A stretch of DNA of 64,000 bases. It comes from Circinella umbellata (Eukaryota > Mucoromycota > Mucoromycetes > Mucorales > Lichtheimiaceae). Position numbers and translations under genes: made by a program. The notes beneath the pieces were generated by a model, which worked only from the letters and a program-made list of their open reading frames with translations, was not told the origin of the DNA and did no database searches. Positions 9,386 through 21,670 of this stretch are shown in pieces. The DNA is taken from contig JAIWNF010000006.1 of assembly GCA_025093555.1 (NCBI GenBank), forward strand, positions 496,001-560,000, written 5' to 3'. Positions within the stretch are counted from its first letter, which is position 1. Each line of letters begins with the position of its first letter.

Positions 9386-11726
9386 ATTTTTAAAAAATTT
9401 ATAACTACGCTATAAACAAATCAGCTAGAGAGAGAGATCGAAAAGGCAAACAGAAGATATACAGGTTCGTTTTCTTTATAAAAAAAAAATAGAACAGAAA
9501 GAGAAAAAGAGAGAGACCAAATTATTTTACGAAGCATATTATAACCTTCTTACAAAACTGTCCACAAAACTTCAAGCACATGCTCTTCCGCGTGACCAAC
9601 AAATCGGAGTGGCCGTGTCACTTGTTCTTTATGCCTCTTATTCATTCCCTTTGTTTTTGATCAAAAAACCGTCTGGGCGTTTTTCTTGTTATTTTGATAC
9701 AAGCACGGCACCTTATTGTGCATGTATATTTACCAGCACTGACTATAAATTATCTGTAGAAGTTTATTATGTGGTATAATTATTGCTTAATTCTATAGCT
9801 GGTACGGGGTCTATATAGATACTTTCTAAGAAATTTGATCGATCTATTAGCTTCATTCACAATTGCTATCCCTGATACACATTTTAAAATACCTAGATGA
9901 ATTATAATATAGCAAATGTATTTTAGACTGTCGGATAGTCAGTATAATATCATGTGGTCTATGTAATTTATTTAGAATTCTTAATTGATCTTTTTACTAC
10001 TTTATTTTATTGAGTAAAAACTACAAAACTAACAATAGTTACGTTACAAGCGTGACGAAAGAAAATCTATAATTAAAAAGGAAACTTTGAAGAAAGAAAA
10101 ACTTGACATTCCGATTAATTGACTTTCGGAATGGGTTCCGATAATTTTATAAATCAAGAAAGTGGTAAGACTATTGTAATCTTATTCAGTAACTTGCTTC
10201 TGTGTGGCGGGTGAAGTATGTAGAGTGGAAAAAAAGGGGGGTGGATTATGAGTTGGAACTCAACTGCACAAATGCAAATTACCTGTGGTTTTTTCTTAAG
10301 TTGTACAACATAGAGACAAGCAGACGTAATTTGAATCCATGTGGATGTTATTGTTCTACTTGTATAGCTCGGGATCACACTTTGTGCATGTGCTTTATTT
10401 TTGAGAGAGAAAAGCAATGATACACTATAAAAAATAAGTGATTTTTGTTTTCTAGTACGTAAACATTTTAAAACATGGTATTTTTTACTATTACTATATA
10501 CAATTTGAGTTTATTATAGGCTTTATTTATGGTAACCATTAACGTAACGTCTTCTATACGTAACGCTGGACTTTTTTTTCTGACCAGTACAAGGGAATGA
10601 CAGAGGCTTTTAGTTTTCTTGTTTACAGCTTGATGTCAAACAATATACTTTGAAACCATTTGCTGAATATATGTGTCCAAGTCTATCTATTAAATAAGCT
10701 ATTCATGGCATGTTTAGTTTTATATTTAACATACTAGTGGGCATCCTGTGTGATTGATAAAGTCAAAGCTCTTTTAAATAACATTACTATTTTGTAACGC
10801 TCACATGTATACAAGACACATTACTATATACGTATAAAAATGTATACGTGTTTGTGATTAAAAAATTATTGTCGTAACATAATCATTTCCACAGACGTGG
10901 GCTCATTCGTCAGCTTGCATATGTTATTATATGCGGCGTTTCCCAAAGATATGTAGAGGCAAAATTGGGGTTTCAATGTCATTTTTATAAATGATCATTA
11001 TATCAAGTAGCATGACAACCTGATATACCTGATTGATCGGGTGCTTACTAAAAGAAAGGTGCTTTATTTATCATAACGATCTTCTACGTACAGCATGAAT
11101 CGAAAGATTAGTTTTTTTTATGTTAAATGTAATTATAATGGGTAGTCACGTATATTTTATTCAAAACCAGTCTTTATTTTCTGAAAAGTCAAAAAAGAAA
11201 TCGATAATAATAACAAAAGACGTATGGAGGATACACTGGTGCAATATCCAGTGTGCTCCTGTGTGTGATGTGTGTGTGTGATAGGCAGAGAGAAAGAGAA
11301 AGAGAAAGAAGAAAATCTCAACAATTACTTCTTCCAAGCTTTATTTTAATAACCCTTTTCATTTAATTTCTAACCACCAAAATTACATGTTTGATTTTTT
11401 TCGGTATTGACAACATCCGTAATAGAGTTCACATAAAACCAATGCGAACATACTAAAAATTACTTACGACTATGGAAACAAAAGCCGATGGAAAGAAAAA
11501 AAAATTGTGATTATCTTAAAATATATCGTGTTTTATATCAGAAGAGTTTTTTGAAAGTGCAGGTCATCAAAAACTACTTGCCATGATTCAAGTCACCACG
11601 TGTGTAACCAAAAGGAAGCGTAGTCAACTGTTAGATTTAACAGCAGCGCTGAATTTGGAAATCGAACTTCTTGTAAAAAAAAAAGAGAGATCAATTAGTG
11701 GGGAGGGTTTTTTTTTTTCTTAGACC
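9386..11726. other. Intergenic region between the divergent Gtr1 and SF3B4 genes
   Basis: Holds the two promoters. A slightly GC-richer patch at 9570-9720 lies upstream of Gtr1. An orphan cysteine-rich open frame (10202-10420) is described as a finding. Just upstream of SF3B4, a TTGTAAAAAA donor-like site near 11671 and a pyrimidine tract ending CTTAG two bases before ACCATGG suggest a 5' UTR intron. Confidence 0.5.
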
Positions 11727-12771
11727 ATGGCACAACATATTGAACGAAATCAAGAAGCAACTGTATATATTGGTAACTTAGACGAACGATGTACTGATTC
11801 TTTAGTATGGGAATTAATGTTACAAGCTGGTCCTGTTGGTATGTTTTTTTTTTGTTTTTTTTATTGTTATTAATGATTGAACGTTTCATATATACACATA
11901 ATAATAATACATAATTATTCAAATAGTCAACGTTCATTTACCAAAAGATCGTGTCACACAAACTCATCAAGGTTATGGATTCTGTGAATTTATGACTGAA
12001 GAGGATGCTGATTATGCAATCCGAATCATGAATCAAATCCGACTTTATGGTAAACCTATACGTGTCAACAAGGTAATAATAATACTATTTAAAATTCTAG
12101 CTATAAGCGACAAAAGATTAAAATAGTTAAATAATAATATGTTGATTATTATTTAGGCCACTTCAGATAAAAAGAATTTGGATGTTGGAGCAACGTTGTT
12201 TATCGGTAACCTCGATCCTGACGTTGACGAAAAACTCTTATACGACACATTCAGCGCGTTTGGCGTTATTGTACAAACACCTAAAATCGCACGCGATCCC
12301 GAAACTGGCAACTTGAAAGGTTTTGGATTTGTCAGCTTTGATAATTTTGAATCGTCCGATGCTGCCATCGATGCCATGAACAATCAATATTTGATGAATA
12401 AACAAATTTCAGTCTCGTACGCATTTAAAAAGGATGGAAAAGGAGAACGTCATGGTTCAGCTGCAGAACGTTTGTTGGCTCGACAAGCAAGGAAAAATGT
12501 ACAGTTACCTAATCGATTATATTCAGGTGGTCCTGCTATGGCACCAATGAATCAACCACCCCCAATGCCTGGTATGGGTGTTCCACCAGCACCACCTGGT
12601 ATGCCACCTCAACACCTTCAACAACAACAACAATTTGGAATGCCTCCACCTCCTCCACCTGGTGTTCCAGGAGGATTTTCACAACGACCATCGCGACCAC
12701 CACCTCCTGGACCTTTTGGTCAACAATTAGGAGGATATCCACAATATGGCCAACAACAACCATGGCAGTAA
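11727..12771 (+). CDS. Splicing factor 3b subunit 4 (SF3B4/SAP49/Hsh49)
   Basis: Exons 11727-11838, 11927-12072 and 12157-12771, giving 290 aa. It starts [20 protein letters not shown] with ATG in the good context ACCATGG. Two RRMs are present. RRM1 has RNP2 VYIGNL and RNP1 GYGFCEF. RRM2 has RNP2 LFIGNL and RNP1 KGFGFVSF, followed by the family signature [20 protein letters not shown]. The last 80 or so residues are Pro/Gly/Met/Gln-rich (repeated PPPP, GMPP), as in animal SF3B4. The protein belongs to the SF3b complex of U2 snRNP and contacts pre-mRNA next to the branch site. Its stop lies 167 bp from the stop of the convergent MED23 gene, so the 3' UTRs are probably close or overlapping. Confidence 0.97.
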
Positions 12772-12938
12772 AACGAAAGAAAAAAGATATTAGCATGTAA
12801 TAAAACAAACTAATAATAATAATAAAAAAGAATATCAAAAAAATGGAAAAAAATAATAAGATGTAATTTGTTATCATTATTGTTATTATTATTGTTACGT
12901 ATTATTATTGTTGTTATTATTTATTTATGATATGATGA

Positions 12939-15900
12939 TTATGTTTCGATTACTAAACGTATCAGTCGTTGGGATATGGGTGCGTTCATTGATTTTACAA
13001 TTTCTCGTAATTGACTTGCAAGCTCCGGGGATTTAACAAATCCAGCCCGGATATGGTGTCTATATATATATATATATATATTTGTTAGCCTATGATAATG
13101 ATAGTAATATATATATAAAGAGAGAGAGAGAAGAGAGAGTAAAAAAAATTAATACGTACAAAAAGTCAAAGGTTTGTTCCAAAGCTTGTGTTGACCAACC
13201 ATCTTTCATATCCATAAGAGTTGTTACTTGTTTTACCATATGCATTAACTCGAGCAAGAACTAAATATAAAAAAAAATATTTAGAAACCCATTAATTCTT
13301 TCTCCTTCTCCCTCTCCATTCTTTCTTGTTATTTTACCTCTGCATCTCTATTATTATTATCCAATTTTTCAATACGATGTAGTGCTGGTCCAAGTAAAAA
13401 GCACACATATAAAAGCTGAACATCCGTTTTCAATGTATCTGGCGTTTGCCGTAATGAGCGAAGATATCCCAAAAACACAGGGAAAATATCTAAGCTGGAA
13501 TAATGTAATAGACTGTGGAATAGAGCCAAGAAACAATTGGGCGCATTGGCACTGTAATTATGCATATTGTATGTGTAATCGTTGAATATGTATGGATGTA
13601 CCATTGCTTTCCGCAATCTTGAACTCATCGAGTCTCTTAATACAGCAGTTGAAATCAAATCAGGAAGTGATTGAGACATAAGGTATTTACCATTTGTACG
13701 TTTTGGCATACCACATCGAATCTATATTTTGTTTTATCACCAGAATAAATATAATAGCATAAGTGATTGAAATTATAGATTTCTTTCATTTCCCCTTTCT
13801 TTCAGAATTCTTAATAATTTATATATGACTTACCAATCGACATGGTTCAGATACTTCCAATAGACACGGATCATTCATTATCAAATCACTGAGTTCCTCC
13901 CATATTGGTCGTACAAAGTGTTCAGCTGGTAATGATGCTAATAGTAATCCAGTAGCATGAATGGTTAGTGCTGAAACACCTACTTGATGAGGTCCACGTT
14001 GTAATACCAAATCCAAAATATATTTAATTATCATAGATGGAGGTACAGGCGTAAGGATGGTTTCAAGCATAGCGATAGTAATTCCTTGTACAGCTGGACT
14101 TCCAATTTCACGGAAATGCCGTTCAGGCAATTTTGGATCTGATCTTGATCCACATCTTTTTGGATTTAAGCCTAATTGTATTATAGTAATTATCTGTATG
14201 AATTTGACGGATGTTTATTTTGCAATCCTCCCCCCTCTTATTATGATAGGTAAAAACAATGGACCTACTGTCAGCGAGTTTGTGAATAACACGTTCAAAA
14301 TATTTAGCATCAAAGATACTTGCATCTAAATCATCATTTTGTGAATACGCCACTGCTTCTGGAGCAATATCATATTGATCAAAATCTAATATTTATGTGA
14401 AGAAGAATCATTATTATCGTTAACTTCCCTCAAATCTGTCTTTTTTCTTTTATATTATAATAATAATAACAATAATAACAATTTATTCCAAATAAAACAA
14501 AAAAAAAGTAAATAAACTTACCAAGTAAACGTACGATACGTTTACAAATACGAGGATCGTTCAGGGTATCATTTGGATAATAATACAATAACAAATTACA
14601 TACATAGGATAATGGACTATGATGATAATAAAATAAGTTCCCATATCGATCCAAAATTTGTAATAGCAGATCGGTTTGTGCATATTCGATCAATCGAGCT
14701 ATCAGCACTTCTAAAAAGGGTACAAAGTCATTAACAATACTCGTATAATAAACTGGCATTTGAGGTTGTAATGGCGGATCCATATGTTGACCTTGGTGTT
14801 GATGTGCTTCATATTCATGGTATTCAGGGAATTCATTTAAATATTGCATTAATTTTTCATGGAAATCTTCTTCTGTCCAGTATCGATGGCTAAATCCAAG
14901 AGATAACCATTTATCTGCCCTTTTTTTGAATTCAGGTGACTCCAATAATAAGTATTGAACATAACGGAATGCTTTAGTTGTTCTTTCAGGTGTTCCACTT
15001 CCTTTACCCAATGCTGATATAATGTTTGTAAAATTGACCCATTGATATTTCCAAATCATGGTATCCAATAATTTGAATGGCTAATAATAATACAATATAA
15101 ATATAATTTTGCTCATATTAATGATATAAAAGAAAAATAGTATAAACGTTTTTTTTCTAATATTGAATTTTACCAAATCAGGTACATTTGCAGGATAATC
15201 CATTTTGAGAATAAAATCTACTAAATCAACTGCATGTGTGTCTACTCGTGCTGGTGGTACAAGTAAAAGTACTTTACGAATTGCTAAAAAAAATCGTGTA
15301 CAATAAAAATAATTAGATTGTGTAAATAAAAACCTTTTCTTTTGTACACATTATTCAATGAATAACTAACTACTTACATGGCATATGGAACATATCCATA
15401 GAACTTCGCATTACAGCGATTGTCCATATAATACAAAGTAAACTGGCTTGGTTTTCCGATTTGGAAAACGTTTGAATCATCATTTGTTCATGATCTGCTG
15501 AACCTTGTAGTAGATAACCAAGTAGCATTTTGTTATTTACCACTTGTTGCTTCAATTGGATAGGATTAATAACAGGGCGCGGTGGAATTCGTTGATTAGG
15601 TGATTGTGGATCGGTATAGAAATTTCGAACAGCTTCAGGAAAATATTTCAAAGATTCTGGTGACCAATCCAATCTATATTCAAAAAGACTACTTAATACA
15701 CGGTATATTTGTTCAGTCTTAATATCTGCTTGACCTCTACAAAGAAAAAAGTAATTTTTTTTTCAATTGTTGAAAGATGTTTTTAGTATTTTTTGCAAAT
15801 ATACATATATATCCTTCTAAGTAAAGTTATGTCTCTGTCCCTTTTCTTTTTGACCCAATTGACTATGTTTATATCGTAAATAAGGTACCTAGTCTTGATC

Positions 15901-18900
15901 AATCTACTGATACTTGTTATTACTGCCCGTGCAACTGTTTCAGATTCAGCAAACCAGATGGGTTTTTCGCGGTTTGGATCATCTAATGACCTTAGTAACT
16001 TAACATCCAGTTGCATTCGCTAGGACAAAAAAATATATTTGGTTTTTAATTAATATATATATACGGACAAAATAAAAGCATCTCATTCAGCATAATATAC
16101 AGAGCTATTTACTTACAGCTAAATTAAAGACAAACTGTTCCAAAACTCGATAAATTTGACGATGCTCAAGGTTTGAGACAGAATAGCGAATATAATGGAA
16201 AAGTCCTGAAGAAATAGAAGAGAATGTAATAGCAAACGAAAAAAAAAAAATTGGTTAAGGATTAACTTGAAGGGGAAAGAGGTTAATTAGTATGATCAGC
16301 AGTAAAAACAACTTTATGTACATATTCAAACAGAAAAAAAAAGGATATTTTAAATAACGAATAAATCGATAGTTCATCATTTGTAACATTGTATGAAGCC
16401 AACGCATTCTTTCAACCGAAAGTGATTTTTCTGGGGTAACTCCAGCCATTTCTTCTTCATGTCTTGCTTTATATACTCTATCACATCTTCGAATTCGATC
16501 AAAAATTTCTTTAATCATCAATTCAGACCTAAAATTCAATTCATTTATAAAAAAAAATTCAGTATGTAGTTCCTCAAGATAGTTTATGTGATCTATTTAC
16601 AGTTCAACAATTTAAAAAAAAAAACTTACGAGCATGGTGCACTATAAAGAAGTTTATAAGCAGTATCAATCACTTTAGGAGAAACACACGTAATTTGCGC
16701 TCCTCTTTGATTATTTCCTTGATATCGTGGTCCAACTTCATCAAGTAACATCATTTTATATATTATTTGAAGTAATCTATTACATGCAAAAAAAAAATAC
16801 TATCAGTCATTCCCCCCCAAAAAAAATATTTATTCGAAAATCTATTTTTTTTTCTCCTTACTTATGTTTTGCGCCAACACCAATAAGATCCAAAAGCTTA
16901 TAACTAAGAGATCCGCCTTTAGCATAAGTCGATTCAGGGTTGCCAATAGTAGCAATCTCAGGATCTGTTGGAACAAGATACACATATAGAGTGTATGGTA
17001 AAGTATCTCGCCGAATCTGTCCTTGAATAGCAATTTTTGTCATTTCTTGTATACTCAGATTATGGAACAAGTTTGGATTAGTGACATTCTCTATATGCGC
17101 ATACATGTATTTATTCAGACACATTTACATGATTAGCTTTTCAAATATACATATTTTGTAGAAGAAGAAAGAAATAATTACTTGTTACTATTACTTACGA
17201 TGATAGCAATCATTAAAATAAGTCATGATCTTATGGCATACAGAAGCATATTGTAAAGAAGAAGCAACTCTTGGATGCCTCATTTTAAGATTTGTAATAT
17301 CTTTAATATTACTACGCTCAAGATAAATCTGGTATAATAAAAAAAACAGAAAACAAGCATATGCAAACATATCAATTTATCATTAGTCCTATTGCGACTT
17401 ACAATTCATTGATTCTTTTTGTAATATTTATATAATACTTACGCTACATTGTAACGCGAGGTCTCGTAAAGAGAACCCGTCAGCAGTTTCTGTTTGATCT
17501 TCATTATAAAGTGCAACTATTTTATCAAATAATCGCTCATCTCCATTAAAATCTGCAGGGATTACTTCTTGAGCAACCTTGTCAATGACTGGAATAAGTA
17601 TATTTTAAGATTGTTAGATCGACACGCCGCCAGCTTGTTTTTTGACACAAAGAGAGTTTAAAAAAATCAAAACTTACAGAATAATTGCAGTAAAAACCAA
17701 ACTAACCCATTATCTTTACTTAAATGATATTTTGAGCCGGGAGGATATTCTTTTCCATTCGATTGATATACTAAATCATAAAAATCTTGTAAAATATCTT
17801 CATAGGTAAAATATCTAATATGTTTTCATCTTGTCAGTCAAATAATTCCATTGATCTCCGACAGTCTTCAGACACCACTCTATAGATCTACACTTACTCA
17901 GCAGTTACAAAGCTATAAAGTTGATCCGCTGTCTCGTTCATCAATTCCCATAAATCCAAGTAGGAAGGTATCGTCATTTTAATATCATCTCCACCTCGTC
18001 CTTTGATCGATGAATCATTTGTATAATCGTTTGCATTACCAGCTAATTTTTTGATAGAAAAAATGATCAATATTAGCTATCTCCCATTTTCTAACATGGT
18101 CTGTTAATAATAATACTGTTTTTACTTACCGTTGTTCTTGTCCGATTTGCTATGTTGTTGTATACATTGAAGTACATCACGTACTTTGGCGACCATAGCC
18201 TTACGTATTTGAGTTGTGTCATACCCAGATTGTGTCAAAGATAATTCTAGTTGTCTAAATTCATCCATGGAGGCACGTTGGAATAACATATCACGGAAGT
18301 GTGTTTCAATATTGGTTGAATTACCCTCTTTTACAAATTCAATCTATCCGATCAAAAAAAAAGGTGGGGAAAGGGTTATGAGTATTAACTTCTTGCTATT
18401 ATTGTTGTAAGATGAACATATTTTTGTACATACAAGATCCCCTTTAAACATATGAAAACTTGTACGAGTCGTTAAATCATTATATTCATGACGACGGCTT
18501 AATTGTGATATTAAGGGCCAAGATGCATCTAAAACAATTCATATCGTTAAGTAGAACTCTTCCGACTGAAAAAGAGTTACCCAACCCCTCTTTTTTTTTT
18601 TTACCTGGAGGCATCATCAGAAATGCTAAATGTCGACGTCTTTTTCCAAGTTCATTAATGAACTTTTCCATAGTCCAATGAATACTTTGTGCGAATGTAC
18701 CGTGTAAGAAATCACCATATACATCAGGTAACTAAATAAGCAATCAATTCCAACATCCACCACACATAGTAAAGTTAATATGTAAACAAAAGACAAAACA
18801 CTTAATAATCACATGGATTGTGCCGTGTTACTTTTTTTTTCTGCTAGGATATACTTACAGCAACAATAATATCATAATGAGAAACAACACCTGCACCATC

Positions 18901-19241
18901 GCCCATGGGCCCTAACAGTAACAAATTAATTAATTCTTTCCCTTTGTTAAGACAATTCACTTGAGCTGTTGATAAATTGGCAGGTAAAGTATTGATTTCT
19001 CGTAATACGTGTTTGATAATATTCACAGCTACCATTAATGTAGGTGACCGTTCAAATAATCGATGATCTTGAGTGATGGATATAATCATATACTGTAGTG
19101 TCATTAACCATACATTATGATTTGCGATTGCTGGTTGTGGATTGATGGATGCTTGTGTTGAATTTAAGAAATGTCCATAAAGCTCGGGGAACTATATTTA
19201 TATTTGTTGAGCTTAGAAAAGAATAAAACAGAATGCTGAAA

Positions 19242-19274
<33 letters not shown>

Positions 19275-20620
19275 ATATATATATTTATTCAATAGAAAAT
19301 AAACATACAGAATACACCACATCATAATATGAAACATTTCCAATTGTGGATGCTGAAGCTGAAGTAGTCGATGTTAATGCAGCAGATGTTGGTGATTGCT
19401 CAATAGGTGATAGTTGTCCAAGATTTTGACGAGGTAGTGGTGATAATGTAGATGTTAATGATACTGTAGATGTGTTAGTAGAAGATGGTGTATCATGAAC
19501 TAAAAATAGATCTAGCATTTGTTTTCCAACAGCAAAACATTTCTTTTGAGTCGTAGTCATATTGGTAGCGGGTAATCGAGTCAATTCAAGTAAAATATGT
19601 TTGATAATTCCAAGAATCACTGGTGTTGCAATACCAGCGTTGTACAAAGCTTGAGGTGAATTGTTACGCAGGCAGGATAGCATGAATTGAAGCGTTACAA
19701 CCCAAATTAAATAAGATACCGAATTATTATTATTGTTACTGTTGCTGTTGCTGTTGCTGTTGCCAGATGTCATTTGTGCGTTACGTAGTGATAATGTCAA
19801 TGTAAGATCTTCAAATAATTGGCCTAATGGAAATGGTTGTTGAGATGTATGATTATGGTGATGATGGTAGTGTGTTGTTGTTGCTCCAGGGTTACCAAAT
19901 CCAGATGATGAGGATGAGATATTAGTAGTATTAGTAGTAAAACCTTTAGGTGTAATAGGCATAATCATAAGTAAATGATTTAAAAAGGCTAACAGTCGAG
20001 TTGTTTTCATAAGTGTCAATGGCGGTTCGCGATACTTTAGCATTATTACTTTGAGTTGTTCAGACTATATTTACGAGAGAGAGAGAAAGAAAGAGAGGTT
20101 AGAATGTAAGTCATATATATCATCATAGATACACTTGTTATTATTTTACCATGTTTCCAACTACAGAAGCACGTAAAAATTCCTGTGCTAAAGCATCGTA
20201 ATCAAGACGACTGGTTTGAAGAAGGTACGCGATCATGGCATTGTCGTCGGACGAAAAAGGATCGCTATTTCCATTCGTGTCCGGGTGCAATACGCTAACT
20301 CTTCGACGTTTAGGTGGCCTTCTACTGAAATAGCTAAAATAAATAAAAATATAAAAGAGCATAAAAAGTTAGAGTTAATACCATTGATAGAGATGTACTT
20401 CGTAGTAAAAGAGAACTTATACTCATTATGTATACACTTTACCCACAATATTTTCGGTTCGTGTCCTCCAAGGGCTAGAAAATATATGTTAAAAATGAAT
20501 CGATGAGTTTACATGAAGCATTTATTGTTACTCAACAAGAAAATAAAAAAGTCTTACAGTTGAACCTGGATCTTGAGCATCGGCAAACAGCCGTGAAATG
20601 ACCGTTCTTAGTGATTCCAT
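12939..20620 (-). CDS. MED23: Mediator complex subunit 23 (MED23/Sur2)
   Basis: A large multi-exon gene of roughly 1,500-1,700 residues; the exons were not all assembled. The first exon is 20620-20558 (MESLRTVISRLFADAQDPGST) and the last ends at TAA 12939 (...QRLIRLVIET). Family matches run along the length. The clearest is 15068-14525 (MIWKYQWVNFTNIISALGKG, PVYYTSIVNDFVPFLEVLIARL, HHSPLSYVCNLLLYY), which parallels the human MED23 segment beginning NDMVWKYN. Near the C-terminus, VQLLYVCFLLGPALHRIEKLD parallels human FQLLYVYHLVGPFLQR. A Ser/Asn/His-rich insert (about 19970-19740) and a (CA)n run in an intron are specific to this gene. MED23 is a tail-module subunit that links activators to RNA polymerase II. 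It is divergent from the F-box gene at 21671. Short antisense open frames inside it are shadows. Confidence 0.9.
19244..19284. repeat. (AC)n(AT)n microsatellite in a MED23 intron
   Basis: About 14 AC units followed by about 6 AT units. It lies in the intron just downstream (in gene sense) of the MED23 exon ending near 19305. Confidence 0.95.
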
Positions 20621-21670
20621 ATTTAAAGTGTTAGTATTATTGGAACAAGAACACGGTCCTTTAAGCGACAAGCAAGATGTGATAATTTTGGTTTCCCGCC
20701 CAAACTATTTTTGGACATCAGCAATGAATGTTTACGCATATGTTAAAAAGTAATATTATAAAGTATACATTATTAAATGCTTTTTTGAACATCATATCAA
20801 TAATACAGCCGGTTTAACTATTAATTGTTTTAAGACTTGATGAGAGTTTGCTTTTATTGGTACGTAATCAAAAAGTGCTTACTATTTTGCCCTTCATTCG
20901 CATTATACATTGCTGCTATAAGTATCACTACAATAAATAAATTGCCTATAAGCCTATACTTTGTCAACTTCTAATTTCGGTCGAAATAAAGAGTTTGGAA
21001 TTTATAGATATCACTAAAAGATTAATTTGAAGAGAGACCACTATAAGCAGTTGTTCAAATAAATTAGTTGAAATATGTGAGACGGTTGGCAATATACTAC
21101 TATTATGAACGACTTTTACCAGTAAAGAATAATGAGGGAACCTGACAATTAAAATAAATAAAATATAGTTATTTTTTTTATAATAGATGTTCGATTAAAA
21201 AAGAAAGAAGAAACCATCATAATACATAAAACAGTATATAGAAGAAAATTAGGTAGAGGAAAAATAAAGTATCTTGATGATTGTCAAATAAAACATATTG
21301 AAGTTATAAGCATAATAGTAACATAAAACATTAGGGAAGATGGCGTTTTAAAGTTATATGATAAAAACGAACAAGATCAAATTTGCAATTTCAATTTATT
21401 ATATGATCATCCTCGATTACAACGAGTATATACCAATGATATTGTGTGCACATGAACACAACAGCAATTCAGGTAGTTATGGATAGCGATAGCTGAAAAA
21501 GAGATCAAAGTATTGCTCCATAGTATATACCTTTATAAGTATTCTTGATTTCCTATTTGTTGCCAATAATTTATGCCAATAGGAGGGATTTTGTGTAACT
21601 TTTTCAAATTATAAATTATATACACCTTGCTTCCATTTTTTTTTCTCTTGGAAGCAATAAAACTATTATT
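20621..21670. other. Shared promoter region of MED23 (-) and the F-box gene (+)
   Basis: A divergent intergenic region of 1.05 kb. It is AT-rich, and no coding frame or repeat family was recognised. Confidence 0.55.

Noticed and set aside
12536..12877. Long antisense open frame over the SF3B4 C-terminus
   Set aside because: It mirrors the Pro/Gln-rich codons of SF3B4 (Val-rich product) and has no independent signal.
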